DNA of 38,615 nt from positions 1 through 38,615 of the forward strand of contig JAUCBJ010002815.1 in NCBI GenBank assembly GCA_032718475.1, given 5' to 3'. The position numbers were made by a program, and so were the translations under genes. The notes beneath the pieces are model-generated. The model ran no database searches, was not told the DNA's origin, and worked only from the letters and a program-made list of their open reading frames with translations. The DNA comes from Nemertoderma westbladi. Lineage: Eukaryota > Xenacoelomorpha > Nemertodermatida > Nemertodermatidae. Positions 31,919 to 38,615 of this stretch are shown here, one piece after another (the stretch's first letter is position 1; each line of letters opens with the position of its first letter).

Positions 31919-32334
31919 AACAAATGTATCCAGCAGTGCCCCATAATATAGGAATGTTTGTACCCAGCAGTGCCCCATAATATAGGAAGGTATGTACCCA
32001 GCAGTGCCCCATAATATAGGAAGGTATGTACCCAGCAGTGCCCCATAATATAGGAAGGTATGTACCCAGCAGTGCCCCATAATATAGGAAGGTATGTACC
32101 CAGCAGTGCCCCATAATATAGGAAGGTATGTACCCAGCAGTGCCCAGTTATATAGGAAGGTATGTACCCCACAGTGCCCCATAATATACGAATTTGTGTA
32201 CCCCGCAGCGCCCAGTAATATAGGAAGGTATGTACCCCACAGCGTCCCAGAATATAGGAAGGTATGTACCCAGCAGTGCCCCATAATATATGAAGGTATG
32301 TACCCAGCAGTGCCCTCTACAATAAGAAGGTATT
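31919..32334 (+). repeat. Minisatellite, about 12 further units after the LINE
   Basis: Units GGAAGGTATGTACCCAGCAG followed by TGCCCCATAATATA dominate, a more homogeneous subtype than in the first array. AAGGTATGT is kept in nine or ten of them. The array is the continuation of 27275-29540, split by the LINE. Confidence 0.92.
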
Positions 32335-32446
32335 TAAAAAGGAAAAGTAATTAAAAAAAGATTCAATTCAAACAACTAGCGTTCCGTATTCATAATATTA
32401 TATCTATAATTCAGTATGAAATATTGAAATATATATATTTGTAATA

Positions 32447-32671
32447 TTAAAATTGGGCTTGGGGTGGGGGTGGGGGAGCAGAGAGGAGATCGTAGAGATC
32501 CTGTTGCCGGTCAGGATTGCTATGGGGATTCGTTGGAGGAGGAACCGCGATCTTTGGCTCCTGAGTGAGCTTGGGCTCCTGAGCTTTGAGGCGGTTGCCC
32601 ACCTTCTTTAGGAATGCAGCCGTCTCAGGGCCGGGTCGACCAGGAGGGTCTCGAAGGCTACCGCGTGGTAT
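32447..32671 (-). pseudogene. GC-rich coding-like fragment of unknown family
   Basis: A minus-strand frame of about 74 codons ends in TAA at 32447-32449. It contains RPGPETAAFLKKVGNRLKAQ and then a Pro-rich end DRQQDLYDLLSAPPPPP. The composition is far richer in G and C than its AT-rich surroundings, and the frame stops abruptly at the edge of an inverted repeat at 32672. It may be a piece of an element or a processed gene copy. The family was not recognised. Confidence 0.35.
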
Positions 32672-32837
32672 GAAAATAACTTATATTTTATTGGCGCAAT
32701 TGTAGGACTAATCCCATCACATGCGTACTTTTTAACCGGATTGTGTACAAATTTAAGAATCGCGTAATTTTTCTTGAAATTAATATCTCATATCTCTCCA
32801 AACCACGTACGCGTTTCGACCTTACTGGGTCTCATCA
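32672..32837. repeat. Inverted repeat arm A (SINE-like core and tail, minus strand)
   Basis: The complement of this arm matches 33084-33242 over about 160 bp, with a few base changes and small indels. It spans the hammerhead core, a GGAGAGATATGAGATATTAA block, AAAAAGTACGCATGTGATGG and GCGCCAATAAAA. Confidence 0.9.
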
Positions 32838-32843
32838 GCGTGG
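32803..32843 (-). ncRNA. Hammerhead ribozyme motif, type I with minimal stem III
   Basis: Minus strand, 41 bases in order: CCACG (stem I), CTGATGA (core), GACC, loop CAGTAA, GGTC (stem II, 4 bp), GAAA (core), CGCGTA, CGTGG (stem I partner, 5 bp). All invariant core positions of a hammerhead are present, and cleavage would fall after the A of CGCGTA (a GUA site). Stem III is only ACG/CGT with no loop, so activity would need two copies pairing, as known for the short type I ribozymes of animal repeats and retrozymes. It directly follows a tRNA-like sequence on the same strand. Found by eye; folding and cleavage were not tested. Confidence 0.6.
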
Positions 32844-32907
32844 TGTCGGATTCGAACCTGGGACCTCGAGGTGGAAGCCGAGACTACAACCACTAGGCCA
32901 CAGGTTC
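32838..32907 (-). repeat. tRNA-like SINE head next to the hammerhead
   Basis: The minus strand reads TGTGGCCTAGTGG (A-box-like) and, about 30 bases later, CCAGGTTCGAATCC (B-box). It is followed at once by the hammerhead and then the SINE-like tail of arm A. The stems are imperfect, so this is a tRNA-derived head and not a tRNA gene. A pol III promoter would transcribe the head and ribozyme together. Confidence 0.6.
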
Positions 32908-32999
32908 TTGAGATATGGAGTATTAATTTCAAAGCCAGCTGCCATTTTATTAGATTATTGATAGTTTTATTGATAATATTATTCATTATTTTGATTATT

Positions 33000-33083
33000 G
33001 ATAGTAACAATGTGTTGGCAAGCTGTATTTTTCGAGGTGTTTGTTATTATACATTTATTATAGGAAGGGATCTAGGGGTCTTT
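33000..33083. repeat. Inverted repeat arm B
   Basis: 84 bp whose complement is found at 33269-33352 with about one mismatch. It includes TAACAATGTGTTGGCAAGC and GGAAGGGATCTAGGGGTC. It ends exactly where arm A' begins. Confidence 0.92.
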
Positions 33084-33242
33084 TGATGAGACCCAGTAAG
33101 GTCGAAACGCGTACGTGGTTTGGAGAGATATGAGATATTAATTTCAAGAAAAATTTATTTATTTGTACACTACCCGGTTAAAAAGTACGCATGTGATGGG
33201 ATTACGTCCTACAATTGCGCCAATAAAAGATAAGTTATTTTC
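33084..33242. repeat. Inverted repeat arm A' (partner of 32672-32837)
   Basis: Plus-strand copy of the SINE-like core, beginning at TGATGAGACCCAGTAAGG. The hammerhead core starts TTGATGA in place of CTGATGA, and the stem I partner is missing because the 5' flank is arm B, so this copy is not a ribozyme. Confidence 0.9.
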
Positions 33243-33268
33243 GGTAAAATAAACTTATCATTCGAGGT

Positions 33269-33352
33269 AAAGACCCCTAGATCCCTTCCTATAATAAATT
33301 TATAATAACAAACACCTCGAAAAATACAGCTTGCCAACACATTGTTACTATC
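33269..33352. repeat. Inverted repeat arm B' (partner of 33000-33083)
   Basis: Near-perfect complement of arm B. The order A, B, A', B' means two interleaved inverted repeats. Confidence 0.92.
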
Positions 33353-33522
33353 AAGTATGAAAATAATATATGGTGAAAAATAATTTATTATTTGACACCT
33401 GAAGAAGATGACAATAATTTATTGAAAGCTAGTTTTCTTTGATATTTAAATTTGATTAATTTGTCTTTTATTTTATGTATATTTATATAGAATGTAAATA
33501 AACAAAAAAATTTTCCTTACAG

Positions 33523-33636
33523 TTGGATTTTGCTTGACGGTGGTTTGTGGACTGGTGCCTATGCTATAGTATCTCCAGGCGACTACCCAAATTCCTACAG
33601 TATTGCTCCAAATTGGGTTGATAACACTCTATCCAG
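33523..33636 (+). CDS. Beta/gamma-crystallin exon 5 (second Greek key of domain 3)
   Basis: The acceptor is TTTTCCTTACAG at 33522 and the donor GTAAAT at 33637. The first base completes a Ser codon from exon 4 (AG+T), and the exon ends two bases into another Ser codon. The peptide starts WILLDGGLWTGAYAIVSPGD and ends NWVDNTLS, the clamp DNTLSS being completed by exon 6. No stop in frame. Confidence 0.87.
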
Positions 33637-34904
33637 GTAAATACTAAATTTAGCATTTTTTAAGGGAGGGAGTGACTTACGGTCCTCCCATAAGGTTTTT
33701 AAAGGTAATGGTGGGGCGAGTCAAAACTGCGAGCCATCAGCGAACTGTTATAATTATACTATGGCCGTTTTCTGAAGGGATGTGGGTGTGTGTGTGTGTG
33801 TGTGTCGGAAGCCAATAATTAACTGCCTTTTCCTTAAAAAAAAGTCCTAGCAGCCAATAAACGCTGAGTATTCCTAGCTTTACTTGTCGTCAGAGGCAAC
33901 CTGCCACTTCCCTTGCCAGCTTGCTTTCACGTAATCTTCCACTTGATGTTGCACAGAGACTACTAGCGGTTGTTCGCGGAATTGAATTAGCCATAATATA
34001 TTTACAATTGTTCGCTAAGATTTGTTCGCTTGCAGTTTTTTTTGCACGAAGGCCCCACTCGTGTTTACTCTGTGGGGAGCGGCAACACTGTGCAGGACTG
34101 TTGGTAGTAAACAGATTGATGACTCATCTTGATTATATTACAGTACTGTAGTCAGGTAAATACAATAATGTGGGACAATATAGCTTGAAGGAAGGGACTT
34201 ACTGTCTAAGTACCGTTAATAATCCTATCTCATTATCTCATAATGAAATACTGTCTGATTTCCTCATTCGTCGACGCCCTGTTCAACCAAAGTCTTGTTT
34301 CAAATTTTTTTAACAATGTTTACAATCCATAGTTGTTAAAATATATATAAATAGTAAAAGTAAATAATTTCAAGTCAGCGTGAAATATGCCGTGAAATAA
34401 ATTAAACACAATGATGGACGGGTTATATATCATGGTGTAAAATAAAGTAACTGTAATTTTTCTGTATGATTGTATACCGTTTTCTATGGTCAAGCTAAGG
34501 CCTATCAGTAAGTCATTCATCACAGATAAAGACAGCACAATATACATAGTACCGGCTGGTGTCTCTCAGTTAGCTACCTGTGCATGTAATCTGCGCATAC
34601 TAAATAGGTTGTTACCTTTACAGTACCGGTACTGGAATAATAACAACGATTTCTGATAAATAAAGCTTGGAATCTTGAAAATAATACGATATTATTGTTC
34701 TATTTAAATAAAGTACCTGTATTTCACTTTCGGGCTCTCATTTCAGATTTCATTCATAAGCTTACACTAGTTCTTGGAAATATTCCCATACTATCCCGCG
34801 TGAAATACAATGCTACTTTATTTAATAAGAATATAGTTATTATTTCATGGAACAGCATTTAAAATTCATAGATTCAAACACATTTAGTCCCCACCATGCA
34901 ATCC
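33637..34904. other. Intron sequence with a (GT)n microsatellite
   Basis: (GT)n runs at about 33781-33805. The open frames at 33921-34151 and 34320-34547 show no family motif. Nothing else was recognised. Confidence 0.45.
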
Positions 34905-36045
34905 ACAATTGACAGGCCCAATGCAGCGTGCATTAAGAATTCTATGCCGGATTATCAACACAGTTTCACCGCACAACTCCTTATATATCCCCCATGACTT
35001 TCGCCAGATCATCAGCATCTTCAAGGCCAGTGTCCTTTAACCCTTACAAACCCCTTACAATTTTTCTACTCCTGAAACGCCCAGGATTCCACCCCCCCCC
35101 CCCCCCCCCCCTACTGATCTTGGCTATTTGTGAATGGATTTTTTTGAAATTTGGTGGATACCTACACATGCATATTACAAACTCAAAATCAAAAAAATCA
35201 CAGAATGTGAAAATCACAGTAATGACACCGTAGTGGCACTTTTCGCATAGGGAACCAAAAATTTGTTTTGAACCATGCTTATTGCGACTCTATAATGTTT
35301 GAATGTTTTTTGAAAATTGGTCAAACCGTAAACAAACATATTAAATAATATGTAAATTATAAATAATAATAAATAATAAATGGATCTGAAGAAATTTTAT
35401 GTATTTACAAGTGTATTTACAAGTATTTACATGTTTTTTTGTATACGATACAACCACGCTGATTCCAAATCCGTTGTCTATTTTTTCACTGCAATTCAAG
35501 TTTTTCCGCAATTGCGAAATCAATTTTTTGGCATTTTCCTACTTGCACTTTTCGTGCTATCGTGGTGCTTCTTAAAAATTCAGAATTTTGACATAGAATT
35601 ATACACAATCTTGTGTCAATCAGCCTTTAAAATAGCCCAATATCACCGATATATACGGCATTGGGTATAAGTTAACTGAAACAAGTATTTTATTTGAAAA
35701 TTATATATTTGAAAATTTCTAGTAGGGGATCTTTTAATTTTCGAGCAATTTTGGGTAACTAGAGCGTCTTATAATTGTCACCAATGAAATCAGCACATAC
35801 GAAAACCCCAGGCAGTAAATACATATCTATCTCCTTCTATCTGAAGATATATCGGGGTTATAGCGGGTATTTGCTATTGTTTTCTTAATTTCACTGCTAA
35901 GATTCCCAACCAATGAACCACTAACTGATTAATATGCCTATTGTGCACGAAGAACAAGTACAAGATAGATACAAGATAGAAGTTAAAGTACAAGATTATG
36001 TACTGGCTTGTCCTCACGGCAAAAACAATGTCATGCAAAGCGGAC
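34905..36045 (-). mobile_element. Old LINE-1w copy, minus strand, split by a piggyBac-type element
   Basis: Bases 34905-35036 are the complement of the LINE-1w 3' end (CATGACTTTCGCCAGATCATC..., equal to the 22862-22975 region), and 35983-36045 are the complement of about 22735-22810 (AAAGTACAAGATTATG, GTCCTCACGGC). The two parts are collinear in the LINE and lie on either side of the element at 35037-35811. Many substitutions make it older than copies A and B. Confidence 0.75.
35037..35811 (+). mobile_element. piggyBac-type non-autonomous element, copy 2, right end missing
   Basis: TTAA at 35037-35040 is followed by CCCTTACAAACCCCTTAC, the left terminus lacking in copy 1. From 35112 it matches 6580-7125 of copy 1. 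A segment of about 120 bp at about 35326-35451 is absent from copy 1. Similarity to copy 1 stops at 35811, so the right end is gone. The insertion target is the same LINE-1w TTAA used at 850. Confidence 0.75.
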
Positions 36046-36181
36046 ATATTATGCCAAGAGTTGCAATAATGTAACTATTTCATACAATAAAATCTGAGAA
36101 ACTATTCATATCATAAGTTATAGATAGATACGCGATATATTTTAAGATAAGTGGTGCATTTTTATATATTATATATTTTAG

Positions 36182-36361
36182 TGCTCGGGCGCTCACATAC
36201 CTCGATGGTACCGGACCTTCGCTCGTATTATTTGATGGTGATTACTTCACCGGTGATGCTAGAATCCTTGGGGAGTCAACGAGAGATTTAACTGCATCCC
36301 ATGGGTTTAACAATATACCAAGCTCTTTCATTATCACATCTGGAACATGGAATTTTTATTT
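36182..36361 (+). CDS. Beta/gamma-crystallin exon 6 (first Greek key of domain 4)
   Basis: The acceptor is TATATTTTAG at 36181 and the donor GTAAGT at 36362. The first base finishes the clamp Ser, then ARALTYLDGTGPSLVLFDGD gives the linker and the first strand of domain 4. FDGDYFTG is the F-x6-G motif, and NNIPSSFIITSGTW holds the clamp and the start of the next key. It ends in phase 2, so at least one more exon follows outside the window; no candidate was found up to 38615. Confidence 0.87.
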
Positions 36362-36499
36362 GTAAGTTGTCAATTAGACCATTAGATATTACGTTAATGT
36401 TATTGTGGGAATATTGTATAAATATGATGTCATCATAATTTTCACATGCCATAAAGGCATTGTCCATATCCATTGTGCACCAATGTGTGAAAATGTATT

Positions 36500-37222
36500 T
36501 TATAAAGGATTAATCTTGCAATTTGAGGTGGAATAGGATGAATTAGCATTCCCATGGTTTTTATTTTCAGAAACAGTTAAATTCTCACCTCCCGAACTCT
36601 CAACATCTTCATCATCATCATTACTAGTCAGGCAATCAGAATCGCTTTCAGCAGATATTTGAGTACATTGACTCTTTCGAGATTTTCGCTTCAGACTGCG
36701 CCGTTTCTTTTTTGTTTTAATTGAATCGATCGGGCCTATCACCATGTTTCGTATCGATCTCTGATCCTGCAGGAAGGCCCATTCACATTGTGGAACCTTT
36801 CTTTCAATTGGGCAGCTACATGTAATTCTATCTGAACATTTACAAGCAGAAATGTCAAATAATAAGGATAAATTGTCAATATATTTCTGAACTTTAGTTG
36901 TAAAATCTGGATTCTCCCTCCGTGACTTGGGTATCCGGTTAAGGGCTTTTGAATAATCAAATAATCGGCGAATTCTTAATGCCAGACATGTAACCGAGGA
37001 AATAGTAGGTATACTAGCTTTATTCCATATTTGTAATATAGATTCTGCACAACTAAGGGTTTCTGCGTTAGTGTCCTGTTTTCCACATTTAGACTTCTCT
37101 CGCAAAAACATAAGGTGCTGCATGACATCCATACCGGTAGGCAGTACATTTAATATAGTTAAATCTTTAGAGAATCCAAAATATTCATAACGAGTTCTCA
37201 GTACCCGATCCATAATTATCAA
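36500..37222 (-). CDS. 240-codon ORF of unknown family with a CxC...CxC cluster
   Basis: Uninterrupted from ATG at 37220-37222 to the stop at 36500. Residues 1-125 look globular and helical (LRIRRLFDYSKALNRIP, YIDNLSLLFDISACKC). A Cys cluster at residues 127, 129, 135, 137 and 146 (CKC, CSC, PQCEW) is followed by FLQDQRSIRNM, then a strongly basic stretch (169-184, probable nuclear localisation signal), an acidic stretch (192-206) and an Asn/Ser-rich tail. No transposase motif or signal peptide was seen. It lies antisense in an intron of the crystallin gene. It could be a gene carried by a DNA transposon or an independent intronless gene. Confidence 0.55.
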   Translation of the reverse strand: MIIMDRVLRTRYEYFGFSKDLTILNVLPTGMDVMQHLMFLREKSKCGKQDTNAETLSCAESILQIWNKASIPTISSVTCLALRIRRLFDYSKALNRIPKSRRENPDFTTKVQKYIDNLSLLFDISACKCSDRITCSCPIERKVPQCEWAFLQDQRSIRNMVIGPIDSIKTKKKRRSLKRKSRKSQCTQISAESDSDCLTSNDDDEDVESSGGENLTVSENKNHGNANSSYSTSNCKINPL

Positions 37223-38261
37223 TAGTTAATTTCAATAAATGAAACGGCAGAGGCAACAAGTAATGTACTCTAGTTTCGGTTTCCGAGTAGGCCTACTACA
37301 GGCCTAAGAAGATGCTGCTATGCCCCTCACAGTATGCTGTGCCTCTCATACTTAACTTCGGGCCTCCCAGAAATGCTGCTACAGTATTTTATATTTCAAA
37401 AGCTATCACTGTGTCAGAGCTGTAGTCCAGAGCTGGACTGGAGACCGGAATAAATACACAGCTGTGTCTGTGTCATGTAAGTAAATGCTGTTGAACAAAA
37501 ATCAATTACAACTATTAGGTGCTGTGCTGTGGTGCCGTGCTGATACTGGTACTCCAGAACCGGTATCGATACTGATAGTATACTACTGACTCGATACTGC
37601 GACCTAGTCACTACTGGCCGAATAACAAGAAGAAATTAATTACAATTTGAATTTCCCTCTAATTATAGAGTAACACATAATTTGTGAAATCAACCAATGA
37701 AAATTCAATAATTGTTGAAAACTGGGAGGTTTTCAACTTGCTGTACAGCGGCAATAATTAAAATAAATTATTATAACTGTGTTAGTTGGTAAATTTGCCA
37801 CATAATATATCATTAAAATGTATGAGAAAAAAAATATTTTCATTACAATATGAATGTCAGCGTAAGATTAAGTAATGTGATTTTTGGTAGTTTTTCATTT
37901 TTTAGATGCATGGTGCAGGGGTCAAACATAATTTTTAAAATTAAAAATTGCGTTTTATCTAAGTTTTAGGACCCAAGGCCACTTTTTATCAATGAGAAAA
38001 TCTAGATATCCAAAAAAAGTAAAAATCGACCTACCCTAATAATTATTAACTTACTTTGATCTCTTCCTGTCATTTAATACAGTGACGTTTCTTAATAGGC
38101 CTATATAAAGTTGTCTATTACTTAGTCTCTTTTAGTCTCTCTTATCTCTACTTCCACCTGGAGTACGAGTAAATCTGCGTAATCATATTCACACGATGTT
38201 ATCAATGTCCGTTTTTAATTAAACTGTTTTTATCTAATTTTTTAGCAATCCTACATTTTAA
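37223..38261. other. AT-rich non-coding sequence
   Basis: The upstream side of the minus-strand ORF. CCGGTA-type words and GGCCTA words recur but no promoter or gene was recognised. Confidence 0.35.
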
Positions 38262-38334
38262 CAGTGCCATGCGCCTTGCTCTTAATTTAGTAAAGGCGCT
38301 ATATAAATATTTTAATTATTATTATTATTATCTT
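38262..38334 (+). mobile_element. LINE/SINE 3' tail with (ATT)n
   Basis: TGCCATGCGCCTTGCTC, then AAAGGCGCTATATAAATATT and ATTATTATTATTATT. AAGGCGCTATATAAAT followed by a TTA-type microsatellite is a common 3' end of LINEs and the SINEs that borrow their tails in animals. The body of the element is not visible. Confidence 0.55.
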
Positions 38335-38615
38335 ATATGAACTACCGGTACTTAGCTTCTCTATTTATTTATAATTTAAATATTTTAACAAATTTTACAT
38401 ATCCGTTGGATATAATAAAGTCTCCATTAATCATAAAGTTAACGAAATATGTTTACTACCGGTATCCTTTTTTAAAGATAATATCAATTCAGTTTTTCCC
38501 TTTTTTTGAACTGCATCCAATCCTTTTTTTCCTTTTTTTTTGAAAATATAAATTCCTTTTTTCCTTTTTTTTTCATTTTTGGCTGGGAGGGCTGTAATAA
38601 CTATTTACATCATTG

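Larger units (their letters stand above)
2742..36361 (+). other. Beta/gamma-crystallin-domain gene, six internal exons, both ends outside window
   Basis: Six short segments flanked by AG and GT join in one open frame of about 333 codons. Phases agree at every junction: 2, 0, 2, 2, 2 for the five introns, and phase 2 for the donor leaving exon 6. The product holds three complete beta/gamma-crystallin domains and half of a fourth. The pattern is roughly one Greek key per exon, with exon 4 holding two. Motifs of the (Y/F)x6G type are FEHTNFSG, YSDNDYQG, YPNENFEG and FDGDYFTG. Clamp motifs are NNMFSS, DNRISS, DDSLSS, DNAISS, DNTLSS and NNIPSS, plus the variant DNQCGS. In the microbial and invertebrate members of this superfamily such motifs bind calcium, so calcium binding is a strong family-based inference. 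No start codon, signal peptide or stop is in the window, so cellular location and full length are unknown. Confidence 0.88.

Noticed and set aside
32838-32907. A functional tRNA gene on the minus strand
   Set aside because: The A and B boxes are good, but acceptor and T stems mispair and there is no T-run terminator. A tRNA-derived SINE head explains it better.
33084-33120. A second hammerhead in arm A'
   Set aside because: The core begins TTGATGA in place of CTGATGA, and the 5' half of stem I is replaced by arm B sequence, so stem I cannot form.

Overview
The window is nuclear DNA of a multicellular animal. Exons are split by GT-AG introns, long stretches are AT-rich and non-coding, and most of the sequence is decayed transposable elements: piggyBac, BEL/Pao, Ty3/gypsy, two or three kinds of LINE, and tRNA-derived SINE heads. 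Species and phylum cannot be fixed from the sequence. The element mix and a multi-domain calcium-type beta/gamma-crystallin gene fit a marine invertebrate best, but that is an inference. No prokaryotic features are present.

The only clear host gene is on the + strand and consists of short exons: 2742-2859, 16786-16954, 18188-18330, 27004-27279, 33523-33636 and 36182-36361. All six sit between AG and GT and join in one uninterrupted reading frame of about 333 residues. Together they encode three and a half beta/gamma-crystallin domains, seven Greek-key motifs in all. Six motifs end in the calcium-clamp signature (N/D)(N/D)xx(S/T)S and one has a variant. The 5' and 3' ends of the gene lie outside the window. 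Its five internal introns measure about 13.9, 1.2, 8.7, 6.2 and 2.5 kb, and nearly everything else described here lies in them.

Upstream flank, 1-2741: the 3' end of a piggyBac transposase gene and its right terminus, inserted at a TTAA in the 3' tail of an APE-type LINE called LINE-1w here (a local name, not the mammalian L1). Intron after exon 1: a tRNA-like SINE head, a long decayed LINE-1w copy, a piggyBac-type non-autonomous element with C-tracts, a second LINE-1w 5' fragment, two fragments of a second LINE type (RLE-type, called LINE-2w), and an internally deleted BEL/Pao element with both LTRs. Next intron: one complete piggyBac-type MITE with TTAA on both sides. Next intron: a Ty3/gypsy 5' half with LTR and primer-binding site, a Ulp1/C48-like protease fragment, a LINE-1w 3' half, and a long LINE-2w copy carrying a 73-bp LINE-1w insertion.

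Intron after exon 4: a 34-bp minisatellite that begins exactly at the exon 4 splice donor and repeats it dozens of times. The array is interrupted by a CR1/L2-like LINE on the minus strand and is followed by a nest of inverted SINE-like repeats, one arm of which contains a near-ideal hammerhead ribozyme motif. Next intron: a minus-strand LINE-1w copy split by another piggyBac-type element at the same TTAA as at the start of the window. Beyond exon 6: a 240-codon minus-strand ORF of unknown family with a CxC...CxC cluster, then a LINE/SINE-like 3' tail.

The most promising observations are the tandem array of duplicated 5' splice sites, the hammerhead motif next to a tRNA-like sequence, the repeated piggyBac insertion into one TTAA of one LINE family, and the crystallin gene itself, whose exons are mostly too short to stand out as open reading frames.
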